In this document: positions 15,858-24,812 of the stretch, piece after piece | Layout: every line of letters begins with the position of its first letter | Numbering within the stretch: the stretch's first letter is position 1 | Assembly: GCA_964393115.1 (NCBI GenBank) | Contig: CAYMST010000026.1 | Coordinates: 1-27,236 of the forward strand | Reading direction: 5' to 3' | Length of the DNA: 27,236 bases | From: CAYMST01 sp964393115 | GTDB lineage: Bacteria; Bacteroidota; Bacteroidia; Cytophagales; Cyclobacteriaceae | The notes under the pieces: model-generated | The model's database searches: none | Told to the model about the DNA's origin: nothing | Seen by the model: only the letters and a program-made list of their open reading frames with translations | Program-made: the position numbers and the translations under genes

Positions 15858-17756
15858 ATGAGCGAATCGTTGCATTTAGGATTGAATGTTTTAGAAGGAG
15901 AATTACTATTCCGTGTATGGTCTCCTGAAGCGGATGGTCTAACCCTTCATCTGTATGATACTGCACAATCAGTGAAACCAGTGAACTCTCAATCCTTTTC
16001 GAAAGAAGAAGATGGTATTTGGAGCTTATCGGTATCCACTGAATATATGGGAATGTTTTATACTTACCAAGCTTTGATTCACGGTCAAGATAAACTTGAA
16101 GTTCCTTGTCCCTATGCCAAGGCCGTAGGACTCAATGGTCACAAGGGTGCTATTATCGATATAAAGGAAACTGATCCAAAAGGCTGGTCACAAGATCAAT
16201 GGTGTGCTACGAAACTAGAGGATGCCATTATTTATGAAGTACATGTGCGCGATTTTACCATCTCATCAACTTCAAGCCATCAAAACAAAGGGAAGTACCT
16301 TGGGTTTATTGAAGAAGAAACAAGTCATAATGGGTGTGAAACGGGAATAGACCATTTAACTGATTTGGGTGTGACCCATGTACAGCTTCTTCCAATTCAA
16401 GATTTTAAGACCGTCGATGAAGCCCATCCAGCATTAGCCTATAATTGGGGTTATGATCCTCAAAATTATAATGTGCCGGAGGGTTCTTATGCTACTGATC
16501 CTTTTGACCCAAAGTGTCGTATCAAGGAACTTAAGACGATGATTCAGTCGATACATACTAAAGGAATTGGTATTATCATGGATGTCGTATACACCCATAC
16601 CTATGATACCGAAGACTCAACCTTTCAGCAGCTAACACCAGGTTACTTTTATAGATTTTGGGAAAATGGTCACTTTTCGAATGGTTCTGGTTGTGGAAAT
16701 GAAATTGCCAGCGAGCGAGAAATGGTTAGACGCTACATCATCGATTCATTGACTTTTTGGATGACAGAATACCATATCGACGGTTTTAGGTTCGACCTCA
16801 TGGCCATATTTGACTCTGATACGGTGAATCTTATTGCCAAAGAACTTAGAGCTATTAACCCTAATGTAATTCTCTACGGCGAGGGTTGGGTAGCTGACCA
16901 AACACCAATGCCCGCCGAGCAACGGGCTATAAAATACCATACCTATCAACTAGATGGTGTCGGAACATTTTGTGATGAATTTCGGGATGGGCTCAAAGGT
17001 CAAGGGTTTCCTAATTCGGGTAGTGGGTTTATCATGGGAGACGGAAGCTTTCATCATACGATAAAATTTGGAATAGTCGGAGCAACACATCACCCTGAAA
17101 TTGATTGGAATAATATTAACTATACCAATTTCGCATGGACAGAAAGCCCTCTAAAGTGCATCAATTTCGTTTCATGTCACGACGGACATACCCTATACGA
17201 CTGGCTGCAAGCCGCTAACAAAGGGAAATCGGAGAAGGATATTATGAGGATGCAAAAACTGGCACTGTCAATGGTTCTACTGTCCTACGGTGTGCCATTG
17301 ATTCATGCAGGTTGTGAGTTCCTCAGGTCAAAACAAGGGCATCACAACTCCTATAACTTACCAGATGATATCAATGGGATTGATTGGAGCCTAAAGTCCG
17401 CCAACATAGACGTACATAATTTTGTAAAAGCCTTGGTCGAAATAAGGAGTTCTCATGACATATTTAGAATCAGCAGTAGAGAAAAGCTTCAAAAGCACTT
17501 AAAATTTGTACCGCATGACCATAGTAATTTAGTTGCATATCAGGTTTCTAATTTTCCTTCGAAAGATGGTACAACCAACGATCTTTTGGTGGTACACAAT
17601 GGGAGCCCTTACAATCTTTCTATTCCGCTAGACGGTGAATGGAACCTCCTTCTCAGCGATAGTAAGTATAATAAGGCCCAGGAGATCAAAGTCAAGAAGT
17701 CATTAATGGCAAATCGAATTTCAACTACCGTATTAATGCGGATAGCATCAGCATGA
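15858..17756 (+). CDS. pulA: Type I pullulanase (GH13 debranching enzyme)
   Basis: A 632-residue glycogen/starch debranching enzyme that hydrolyses alpha-1,6 links. I chose the ATG at 15858 (MSESLHLGLN); the GTG at 15819 adds 13 residues without family character. An N-terminal CBM48-like domain (about 1-105) precedes the catalytic barrel. It carries the type I signature YNWGYDP (195-201), DVVYTHT (242-248), the nucleophile Asp313 in GFRFDLM, the acid/base Glu342 in YGEGW, and Asp442 in SCHDGHTLYDW. In the last motif Gly replaces the Asn usual after the Asp. There is no signal peptide, so it acts in the cytoplasm on glycogen or imported maltodextrin. It overlaps recJ by four bases (ATGA). Confidence 0.92.
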   Translation: MSESLHLGLNVLEGELLFRVWSPEADGLTLHLYDTAQSVKPVNSQSFSKEEDGIWSLSVSTEYMGMFYTYQALIHGQDKLEVPCPYAKAVGLNGHKGAIIDIKETDPKGWSQDQWCATKLEDAIIYEVHVRDFTISSTSSHQNKGKYLGFIEEETSHNGCETGIDHLTDLGVTHVQLLPIQDFKTVDEAHPALAYNWGYDPQNYNVPEGSYATDPFDPKCRIKELKTMIQSIHTKGIGIIMDVVYTHTYDTEDSTFQQLTPGYFYRFWENGHFSNGSGCGNEIASEREMVRRYIIDSLTFWMTEYHIDGFRFDLMAIFDSDTVNLIAKELRAINPNVILYGEGWVADQTPMPAEQRAIKYHTYQLDGVGTFCDEFRDGLKGQGFPNSGSGFIMGDGSFHHTIKFGIVGATHHPEIDWNNINYTNFAWTESPLKCINFVSCHDGHTLYDWLQAANKGKSEKDIMRMQKLALSMVLLSYGVPLIHAGCEFLRSKQGHHNSYNLPDDINGIDWSLKSANIDVHNFVKALVEIRSSHDIFRISSREKLQKHLKFVPHDHSNLVAYQVSNFPSKDGTTNDLLVVHNGSPYNLSIPLDGEWNLLLSDSKYNKAQEIKVKKSLMANRISTTVLMRIASA

Positions 17757-19456
17757 ATTATCAGTGGAAACATAAGGTAGCTCCATCAAAAAAGACGATT
17801 TCTGATTTGGCAGCGAGCATCAATGTAAGTTTTCCCTTGGCATCTATTTTGGCGAGAAGAGGCGTAAGCACATTTGAAGAGGCAAGATCGTTTTTTAGAC
17901 CTTCAATGGAACATTTACATGACCCGTTCCAAATGAAGGATCTAGATAAGGCTGTAAATAGAATTACGGAAGCCGTCTTTAACCATGAAAAAATCTTGTT
18001 TTTTGGTGATTATGATGTCGACGGTACTACGTCAGTTTCTCTGATGTATAACTTCTTTACCGAGTACACATTTGATATTGATTTTTACATTCCTGATCGG
18101 TATCAAGAGGGTTATGGTATATCAGAGAAAGGCATCCGATGGGCTTCTGAAAATGGATTTAGCCTGATCGTATCACTCGACTGTGGTATTCGCGCCATTC
18201 ATATGGCAGAGCTATGCCATGAATTGAATTTAGATCTTATTATCACAGACCACCACCTTCCGGGGGTTGAGCTCCCAGACGCGTTTGCCGTGGTAGACCC
18301 AAAAAGAAAAGACTGTAAATATCCTTATAAAGAGTTATCAGGCTGTGGTGTGGCCTTCAAAATACTGCATGCCTACTGTATGCAAAATGGAATTGATGAA
18401 TCAGTACTTTTTCAGTATTTGGATTTATTGGCTGTTAGCATTGCAGCGGATATCGTACCTGTTACGGGTGAAAACAGGATATTGTCCTATTTTGGACTGA
18501 AGAAGCTTAATGAATCACCATCTCCAGGTCTCAAATCTCTGATTAGTATTTGCGGATACAAAAGTACAGTTGATGTTTCCTCTATTGTTTTTGGTATTGC
18601 GCCTAGGATTAATGCGATCGGGAGATTAGCACATGCCAAAACAGCCGTGGAGTTACTTACAGCGGATGACATCGAGACTATAGAAAGGCACACAGCCCTG
18701 CTAAACATCAAAAACAACGAACGTCGTGATCTTGATAGCTCTACTACCGATGAAGCAATAGAAATTATAGAAGGTAGTGAAGACTTGATGAATGCTAAAA
18801 CCACTGTTTTATTCAACCCAGATTGGCATAAAGGCATTATAGGTATTGTTGCTTCTAGATGTATTGAGAGATACTATCGTCCGACTGTCATCTTAACTCA
18901 AAGTGGTGATAAGGCTACAGGGTCGGCAAGATCAATTGCGGGGTTCGATATACATGAAGCATTAGGTCAATGTTCTGAATATTTGGAACAATATGGTGGT
19001 CATAAGTATGCTGCGGGGTTAACCTTAGAGATAAGTAAAATTCGAGATTTTAAAGAATGCTTTGAGCGAGTTGCCCAGAAAACACTTACTGAAGAACTGC
19101 TTACGCCGTCGATTGATATAGAGGAACAAGTAGCCTTTGATCGGCTTACACCAAAGTTTCACAGTATTATTGAGCAGATGTCTCCTTTTGGGCCACAGAA
19201 TATGCGACCGATACTATATTCAGAAAATCTATACTTAAGAACTCGACCTGTTATCTTAAAGGAAAAGCATCTCAAAATTGTTGCTTATCAACATGACAAT
19301 ACCAATTGCTTTCCATGTATTGGTTTTGGGCTTGGTCACCTGGCGAGTGAATTAGAGGTTGCGGAAAGTTTTAAAATGGTTTTTTGTTTGGAGATGAATG
19401 AGTACATGGGCAATAAATCCCTACAGCTGCACATTAAGGATATAAAATTCTCGTAA
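17753..19456 (+). CDS. recJ: Single-stranded-DNA-specific 5'-3' exonuclease RecJ
   Basis: A 567-residue DHH-family nuclease used in recombinational, mismatch and base-excision repair. Motifs in order: FGDYDVDG (85-91, with Asp86, Asp88 and Asp90), SLDCGI (141-146), ITDHHLPG (164-171, the DHH motif), VDPKRKDCKYPYK (about 182-194), SGCGVAFK, and the DHHA1 motif YGGHKYAAG near 420. A C-terminal OB-like domain follows. All expected metal-binding residues are there and the length is normal. The start ATG overlaps the pullulanase stop, so the two unrelated genes are probably translated from one transcript. Confidence 0.96.
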   Translation: MNYQWKHKVAPSKKTISDLAASINVSFPLASILARRGVSTFEEARSFFRPSMEHLHDPFQMKDLDKAVNRITEAVFNHEKILFFGDYDVDGTTSVSLMYNFFTEYTFDIDFYIPDRYQEGYGISEKGIRWASENGFSLIVSLDCGIRAIHMAELCHELNLDLIITDHHLPGVELPDAFAVVDPKRKDCKYPYKELSGCGVAFKILHAYCMQNGIDESVLFQYLDLLAVSIAADIVPVTGENRILSYFGLKKLNESPSPGLKSLISICGYKSTVDVSSIVFGIAPRINAIGRLAHAKTAVELLTADDIETIERHTALLNIKNNERRDLDSSTTDEAIEIIEGSEDLMNAKTTVLFNPDWHKGIIGIVASRCIERYYRPTVILTQSGDKATGSARSIAGFDIHEALGQCSEYLEQYGGHKYAAGLTLEISKIRDFKECFERVAQKTLTEELLTPSIDIEEQVAFDRLTPKFHSIIEQMSPFGPQNMRPILYSENLYLRTRPVILKEKHLKIVAYQHDNTNCFPCIGFGLGHLASELEVAESFKMVFCLEMNEYMGNKSLQLHIKDIKFS

Positions 19457-19482
19457 TTTTGAAAACAAATTGATAGTAGGGT

Positions 19483-20217
19483 ATGGTCTTGCGCGCGGAT
19501 AATCTGATTAAAAAATATAGAGGACGTACGGTTGTAAACAATGTCTCCGTGGAAGTAAGTCAAGGAGAGATCGTTGGGTTGCTCGGACCAAATGGTGCTG
19601 GTAAGACAACTACTTTCTATATGATCGTAGGCTTGATAAAGCCTAATGAAGGGAATATTCACATCGATCAAGAGAACGTCACCAACCTGCCCATGTTTAA
19701 AAGAGCTAAAAAAGGTGTTGGCTACCTCGCTCAAGAGGCTTCTGTGTTTCGAAAGTTATCGGTGGAAGACAATGTAAAGGCAGTGTTAGAAATGACTTCG
19801 CTATCAAAAGCTGAACAAAAAGAAAAGACAGAGTATTTGCTTGAGGAGTTTTCGCTCACACACGTGCGAAAGAACTTAGGGATGGTCCTCTCAGGCGGTG
19901 AGCGTCGAAGAACGGAAATAGCACGCGCTCTGGCTGTGGATCCGAGCTTCGTACTGTTAGATGAGCCTTTTGCAGGTGTAGATCCTATCGCGGTGGAGGA
20001 AATACAAAGCATTGTGGCCAAGCTGAAAAACAGGAATATTGGTATTCTGATAACGGATCACAACGTTAATGAAACGCTTTCCATTACGGATCGTGCGTAC
20101 CTGATGTTTGAAGGTAAGCTCTTAAAAACAGGTACCGCAGAGGAACTTGCGGCAGACCCTCAAGTACGGAAGGTTTATCTCGGTGAGCACTTCGAACTAA
20201 AAAGAAAATTCAATTAG
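19483..20217 (+). CDS. lptB: LPS export ABC transporter ATP-binding protein LptB
   Basis: A 244-residue ATPase that, as a dimer with LptF and LptG, powers LPS movement from the inner membrane across the Lpt bridge. Motifs: Walker A GPNGAGKT (35-42), Q-loop Gln84, signature LSGGE (136-140) with ERRRTEIARAL after it, Walker B FVLLDE (156-161) with PFAGVDPIAV, and His193 in TDHNV. The FAGVDPIAV and GGERRR blocks separate LptB from the related LivG/LivF proteins. The first codon (ATG, MVLRADNLIKKY) lies 26 bases after recJ. A TAATTTTG box (19454-19461) overlaps the recJ stop and could serve as a -7 element, though no -33 box is visible. Confidence 0.94.
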   Translation: MVLRADNLIKKYRGRTVVNNVSVEVSQGEIVGLLGPNGAGKTTTFYMIVGLIKPNEGNIHIDQENVTNLPMFKRAKKGVGYLAQEASVFRKLSVEDNVKAVLEMTSLSKAEQKEKTEYLLEEFSLTHVRKNLGMVLSGGERRRTEIARALAVDPSFVLLDEPFAGVDPIAVEEIQSIVAKLKNRNIGILITDHNVNETLSITDRAYLMFEGKLLKTGTAEELAADPQVRKVYLGEHFELKRKFN

Positions 20218-20223
20218 GGACGT

Positions 20224-20241
20224 TCTTATTTTCAAATAAGA
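20224..20241 (+). other. Small AT-rich hairpin after lptB
   Basis: TCTTATT (20224-20230) pairs with AATAAGA (20235-20241) around a 4-base loop, directly after the lptB stop. It is AT-rich and has no T tract, so it is at best a weak terminator or RNA-stability element. Confidence 0.3.
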
Positions 20242-20251
20242 CTCACCAATC

Positions 20252-20985
20252 ATGAGTTTACCATTATTAAGGACTATTGACCTTTTTGAAATTGCACTTA
20301 TCTTAAGCGTCAATCTGACATCGTGTATTTCAACGAGACATCAAGGTACCCCCAGCTATGGCTATAAACTAGATGACAGCACTCGCGTGGTCGCATATTT
20401 AGGAAAGGACTTCGAAGCCACTGAGGGGCTTGTGAATAAACTTCGAGAGTGCAATCAAAGGGTTGTAAGCTTGTATGATTACTCGGAAGACTTGTACGCC
20501 AAACTATTTGATATAGACTTCGGCTTTGAAACGTTGGATTCTGTCGATATGAACCGCTTAGGAGAGATTACGAATAGTCAATATCTCTTACTGGCGGATA
20601 TTACAGATAAATCGGAGCAGGGTATTGGTATAACAACAATCTCAGCAAATCAATTATATGGAATCCATAAGATAATTACACAAAAGAGTCGGTTTGAACG
20701 ACGTATTGCTGGATTTTATATCAGCTCTCAAATAGACTTTATATAAAAACGACCAATACATTTAATGAACCTCAAAGATGGCTCTATACCCGGTTTAGTC
20801 TTTATGACCTTCGAACTGGGGAGGAAGTGTATCAATTGGTATCTAAATTAGAAGCTACTGGTCACAAAGACGAAAGGCCTGATGGCGATGTTCAAATTTA
20901 CCTCGGGATTAACGCTTTACTCATTGGCCAAAAGACAATTAAACGGGCTACTAAGGAAATCATGAAAAAGGTATTTTGTCGGTAG
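20252..20985 (+). pseudogene. Lipoprotein gene broken by a one-base frameshift
   Basis: The first frame (20252-20746, 164 residues) starts with a hydrophobic leader ending in the lipobox-like NLTSC (Cys25). Acidic residues (D10, E13) inside that leader are unusual. A soluble domain with KSEQGIGITTI and SRFERRIAGFYI follows. It stops at TAA (20744-20746). The -1 frame then stays open for 79 codons to TAG at 20983-20985, and its product is plainly protein-like: PQRWLYTRFSLYDLRTGEEV, YQLVSKLEA, GDVQIYLGINALLIG. Adding one base near 20741-20748 would restore one protein of about 244 residues. No slippery heptamer precedes the stop, so this looks like mutation, not programmed frameshifting. The domain pattern suggests a periplasmic lipoprotein of unknown role. 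A sequencing error in the A5 run is the other explanation. Confidence 0.8.
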
Positions 20986-21129
20986 TACTATCGGTGGGGT
21001 TATGATTTTTGATTTTAGCGAGTTTAAGCGTCTAGTACTTTGTTCACAAAAACCCTTCACTAAAGCGAGGGTATTCAGAAGAAAATAAAAGGTATTCTTT
21101 ACTTTAAGTTTTTTTGGGAAAACCGAAGG

Positions 21130-21153
21130 CATCATTTTTTTGAAAAAATGATG
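21130..21153. other. Perfect inverted repeat before the GH3-family gene
   Basis: CATCATTTTTT and AAAAAATGATG are perfect complements separated by TG. An upstream hairpin-prone segment (ACCCT ... AGGGT, 21052-21072) precedes it. The 275-bp spacer 20986-21260 contains no gene that I can support. The element could end the transcript coming from the lptB side. Confidence 0.45.
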
Positions 21154-21260
21154 GTCTTTCAAATTATTTGGATTGATTTTCAGCACACAATAGAAGAGGA
21201 ATTGAATTTTTTGCTAGTCTTGCGACTGAATCTTTTCTGAAAAAACACCTACCGCTAATT

Positions 21261-22781
21261 ATGAAAATTTTAAACTCCATTCTGACATGGGTCATGAAAA
21301 AGCGAATCCATCAGATAGAGTTATTTCAAAAGTATCCACATGAAGTTCAAGAAGAGCTATTGAGCAAGCTTCTGGATCATGCAAAAGATACTGAGTATGG
21401 AAAAAGGTATGGCTTTCAAGGATTAAGTGATTACGAGCAGTTTCGAGCGCAGGTACCAATCGTTGGATATGAAGATATTTTCCCCCACATCGAAAGATTG
21501 ATGAAAGGGGAGCAAAATATTCTATGGCCCTCCAAGATTTCATGGTTTGCCAAGTCGTCTGGGACAACCAATGCGCGAAGCAAGTTTATACCGGTGTCAC
21601 AAGAGGCTCTTGAAGACTGTCACTTTAAATGCGGAAAGGATTTAGTATCTGTTTACGTTAATAACTATCCAGATACTAAGTTCTTTACTGGAAAAGGACT
21701 GACTATAGGCGGTTCTCATCAGATCAATCAATTTGACAAAAACTCAGATTCTTACTTCGGAGACGTATCTGCTGTTTTGCTTAAGAACCTTCCATTATGG
21801 GTGCAAATGGTACGTACGCCGAAGCTTGATATCGCCCTAATGGATGAGTGGGAAGCGAAGATTGAGAAAATGGCTGAGTTTACGCGCAACGAAAATGTAA
21901 CGAACATTTCCGGTGTTCCCACTTGGACGATTGTATTGCTGGAACGTATACTGGAGTTAGAAGGAAAGCAAAATATGCTTGAGGTATGGCCTAATATCGA
22001 GGTGTTCATACATGGAGCGGTGGCGTTTACACCTTACCGAGAAGTCTTTAAGAAGCTATTTCCTTCAAGAGACATGCGATACATAGAGACTTATAATGCT
22101 TCGGAAGGATTTTTTGGTTTACAAGATCAGACTAACTCGGATGAGATGCTTCTCATGTTGGATTATGGTATCTTCTATGAGTTTATTCCTTTTGATCAAA
22201 TCGACAAACAGGATCCTAAAGTACTGAATATAAGCGAAGTTGAGGTAGGGAAAAACTACGCTATGGTGATCACCACCAACGCTGGACTTTGGAGATATAA
22301 AATTGGTGATACGGTAAAGTTTACATCAGTAAAGCCATACAGAATTAAGATATCAGGTCGCACCAAGCACTTTATAAATGCCTTTGGTGAGGAACTAATT
22401 ATTGAGAATGCCGAGGAGGCTATTACAAAGGCGAGCTCATTGACTCAAGCCACAATCGCTAACTTTACGGCCGGTCCTCGATACATTGTCGATGGTAAGA
22501 AGGGAGGGCACGAATGGCTTATTGAGTTTGGCCAACTGCCTAACGATAAAGAACGATTTGAGAAAATATTGGATGAGACTTTGCGTGAGATTAATTCTGA
22601 TTACGACGCGAAGCGCTATAAAGACATCGCACTGGAAGCTCCAGTAGTACACTACTTGGAAGAGGGAAGTTTTACCAGGTGGATGAAAGGTAAGGGCAAA
22701 TTGGGTGGGCAGAACAAGGTGCCTAGATTGTCAAACAATCGAGAATATCTGGATGATATTCTCAAAATGATAGCAGAATAG
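21261..22781 (+). CDS. GH3-family (auxin-responsive-like) acyl-adenylating protein
   Basis: A 506-residue protein of the GH3 superfamily. Plant members join amino acids to jasmonate or auxin through an acyl-adenylate; the substrates of bacterial members are unknown. The ATP-binding motif is SSGTTNARSKFIP (99-111). A second conserved block, YIETYNASEGFFGLQD, appears near 275-290, then the hinge region with LWRYKIGDTVKF (about 348-359) and SGRTKHFINAFGEELI. All parts of an ANL-like adenylating fold are present and the length is normal. It follows the broken lipoprotein gene and is separated from rmuC by two bases, so the last two form one transcript. Confidence 0.88.
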   Translation: MKILNSILTWVMKKRIHQIELFQKYPHEVQEELLSKLLDHAKDTEYGKRYGFQGLSDYEQFRAQVPIVGYEDIFPHIERLMKGEQNILWPSKISWFAKSSGTTNARSKFIPVSQEALEDCHFKCGKDLVSVYVNNYPDTKFFTGKGLTIGGSHQINQFDKNSDSYFGDVSAVLLKNLPLWVQMVRTPKLDIALMDEWEAKIEKMAEFTRNENVTNISGVPTWTIVLLERILELEGKQNMLEVWPNIEVFIHGAVAFTPYREVFKKLFPSRDMRYIETYNASEGFFGLQDQTNSDEMLLMLDYGIFYEFIPFDQIDKQDPKVLNISEVEVGKNYAMVITTNAGLWRYKIGDTVKFTSVKPYRIKISGRTKHFINAFGEELIIENAEEAITKASSLTQATIANFTAGPRYIVDGKKGGHEWLIEFGQLPNDKERFEKILDETLREINSDYDAKRYKDIALEAPVVHYLEEGSFTRWMKGKGKLGGQNKVPRLSNNREYLDDILKMIAE

Positions 22782-22783
22782 AA

Positions 22784-24124
22784 ATGGAATACGGTTTTTT
22801 AGTCATTGGTTTAGTCGTAGGCATCGCTTTGGGTTGGATGCTGGCAAAAATTTTGGTCAAAAAAGATGTCTCCCAAGAGGAAGAGCTAAAGTCTCTGCAG
22901 CAAGTGGTGGGACAAAAGGACTCTGATATCAAGGTTTTTGAGTCCAAAGTTCATGATGCAAAAAATGAAATTGATGCGCTAAATAAAAGGTTAGAAAAAG
23001 AATATAACAATGCCACCGAATTAGGGCAGCGCAATGCTGCCTTAGCCGCCAACTATAAAAACTTACAGGACCGTTTTGACGAGCAGAAAACGGAGGTCGA
23101 ACAGCTGCAAAAGCGGTTCACTACAGAATTCGAAAACCTGGCGAACAAGATTTTTGAGGAGAAAAGCCGCAAGTTTACGGATCAGAATAAAGTGAATATC
23201 ACAGAGGTATTAAAGCCCTTGGGTGAGAAAATAAAAGAGTTCGAGAAAAGGGTCGACGATACCAACAAGGAAAGTATCGCTAGAAATTCTGCACTCAAAG
23301 AGCAAATTTTGGGACTGAAAGAATTGAACCAACGCATCACCAAAGAAGCTGAAAATCTTACCAAGGCGCTTAAAGGCGATAGCAAGGCGCAAGGGAATTG
23401 GGGTGAATTCATTTTGGAGAGTATTCTGGAAAAATCTGGTTTAGTGAAAGATCGTGAATACTTTATCCAACAGTCCATTACTAATGAAGAGGGGAGACGT
23501 TTACAACCAGATGTGATCTTGAAACTTCCAGAGAACAAATCAATTATTATTGACTCGAAGGTATCTCTGGTGGCCTATGAACGTTTTGTGGCAGATGAGG
23601 ATGTAGCTAGTCAAGAGGCCAACAGGAAAGCCCATTTGTTATCTATTAGACAACACATCAAAGGATTAAGTGAGAAGGAATATCAAAATTTGGAATTAGG
23701 TAAGGGCTTAGATTTCGTGCTAATGTTCATACCCATAGAGCCAGCATTTACACTGGCAGTGCAATCTGATCCTGAGCTGTTTTCCGATGCGTACACCAAA
23801 AATATTGTGATCGTAAGCCCAACGACTTTGATTGCTACTCTGCGAACGATTGCTAGTATATGGAAGCAAGAGTATCAAAATAGAAATGCTCTGGAAATTG
23901 CGAAGCAGGGAGGTGATCTATACGATAAGTTTGTTGGATTCATAGAGGACTACAAGAAAATCGGTGCTCAGCTTAATCAGGCGAGAAGTACTTATGAAGA
24001 CGCAGGAAAGAAGCTGTATACGGGTAAAGGAAATATTATCCGTAGGACCGAACTCCTCAAGGATTTAGGTGCAAAGGCGAATAAGTCTATTGACTCAAAA
24101 CTTCTGGAAAAAGCAAGAGAGTAA
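22784..24124 (+). CDS. rmuC: DNA recombination protein RmuC
   Basis: A 446-residue protein of the RmuC family, which limits DNA inversion and rearrangement in E. coli and carries a PD-(D/E)XK-like nuclease fold. One N-terminal membrane helix (about 4-22) is followed by a long coiled coil (about 30-150) rich in Glu, Lys and Gln. The conserved domain then begins: KAQGNWGEFILESIL, RRLQPDVILKLPENKSIIID, SKVSLVAYERF, and IPIEPAFTLAVQSDPELF. The putative nuclease residues Glu (NWGEF), Asp (QPDV) and the DSK motif are present. It begins two bases after the GH3-family stop. Confidence 0.94.
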   Translation: MEYGFLVIGLVVGIALGWMLAKILVKKDVSQEEELKSLQQVVGQKDSDIKVFESKVHDAKNEIDALNKRLEKEYNNATELGQRNAALAANYKNLQDRFDEQKTEVEQLQKRFTTEFENLANKIFEEKSRKFTDQNKVNITEVLKPLGEKIKEFEKRVDDTNKESIARNSALKEQILGLKELNQRITKEAENLTKALKGDSKAQGNWGEFILESILEKSGLVKDREYFIQQSITNEEGRRLQPDVILKLPENKSIIIDSKVSLVAYERFVADEDVASQEANRKAHLLSIRQHIKGLSEKEYQNLELGKGLDFVLMFIPIEPAFTLAVQSDPELFSDAYTKNIVIVSPTTLIATLRTIASIWKQEYQNRNALEIAKQGGDLYDKFVGFIEDYKKIGAQLNQARSTYEDAGKKLYTGKGNIIRRTELLKDLGAKANKSIDSKLLEKARE

Positions 24125-24136
24125 CCAATCGAAGAT

Positions 24137-24144
24137 TATTTTTG
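24137..24144 (+). promoter_or_regulatory. Candidate -7 promoter box of the GroES-like gene
   Basis: TATTTTTG fits the Bacteroidota TAnnTTTG -7 consensus exactly and lies 61 bases before the chosen ATG. No TTTG is found at the usual distance upstream, so this is a half-supported promoter. Confidence 0.35.
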
Positions 24145-24205
24145 TGCCCTTTAATACTCAATTTTGAGGATTCTTGAGAAATCTGATATAGGAAATAGTA
24201 GGAAT

Positions 24206-24583
24206 ATGGAGTTGACAGCGGATAACAAATTGAGGAAGCTGGTCATCATTGGTGACCGTGTGTTGATTAAGCTGAGAAAGGAATCAGAAAAAACGAACAG
24301 TGGCATCTATTTACCACCAGGAGTTCAAGAGAAAGAAAAAGTTCAATACGGTTATATTGTAAAAGCAGGACCTGGCTATGCGATTCCTTCGAATATAGAA
24401 GAAGATGAATCCTGGAAGCCGGAGGAAGAAAAGATTAAATATATCCCGTTGCAGGTAAAAGAAGGAGATTTGGCTATATTTCTTCAGAAGGGTTCTATTG
24501 AGGTGAACTATAAAAATGAAAAATATTATATAGTACCCCAATCCTCGATATTAATGCTGGAGCGTGATGAGGACCTGTTCTAA
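24206..24583 (+). CDS. GroES-like (Cpn10) co-chaperone, stand-alone
   Basis: A 125-residue Cpn10-fold protein. I prefer the ATG at 24206 (MELTADNKLRKLVIIGDRVL) to the TTG at 24164. GDRVLIKL and the mobile-loop region KESEKTNSGIYLPPGVQEKE keep the hydrophobic IYL tripeptide that contacts GroEL (IVL in E. coli GroES). The family ending is also present: VKEGDLAIFL, KNEKYYIVPQSSILML. Compared with the usual 92-97 residues there is an extra charged segment (PSNIEEDESWKPEEEKIKYIP, about 65-85). No groEL is adjacent, so this is likely a second, divergent GroES. Whether it still works with a chaperonin is unknown. Confidence 0.88.
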   Translation: MELTADNKLRKLVIIGDRVLIKLRKESEKTNSGIYLPPGVQEKEKVQYGYIVKAGPGYAIPSNIEEDESWKPEEEKIKYIPLQVKEGDLAIFLQKGSIEVNYKNEKYYIVPQSSILMLERDEDLF

Positions 24584-24727
24584 GAGATTAGTGCATCATT
24601 TCTTACCAGGCTGAGTTTCTGAATAGAAGCATAAAAATAATTGTTTGTAGTTAAGTAGACAAATTCTAAGGAAACCGATAGCCAATAGTTACTTTATATG
24701 GCAGAGATTCGTAGTAGTAAACTAAAG

Positions 24728-24756
24728 TTTGAGAAGCTTCGTGATGGTTACTTTTG
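24728..24756 (+). promoter_or_regulatory. Bacteroidota-type promoter of the DoxX-like gene
   Basis: TTTG at 24728-24731, a 17-base spacer, and TACTTTTG at 24749-24756 match the TTTG/TAnnTTTG promoter of this phylum exactly. Transcription should begin near 24763, leaving a leader of about 50 bases before the ATG at 24813. Confidence 0.65.
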
Positions 24757-24812
24757 ACCACAAGCTTTAAATTAGGTGTTCTAGTCGTTAAAACCTCTTA
24801 ACCCATTAATTT

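Noticed and set aside
20731..20750. Programmed -1 ribosomal frameshift
   Set aside because: The bases before the stop (gac ttt ata taa) contain no X XXY YYZ slippery heptamer, and no stable downstream hairpin is evident.
20917..21186. Minus-strand open frame of 89 codons
   Set aside because: It overlaps the intact second half of the frameshifted lipoprotein gene and a hairpin; the product is low-complexity.
24164..24205. TTG at 24164 as the start of the GroES-like gene
   Set aside because: The added residues have no Cpn10 character; ATG at 24206 with a purine-rich leader is preferred.
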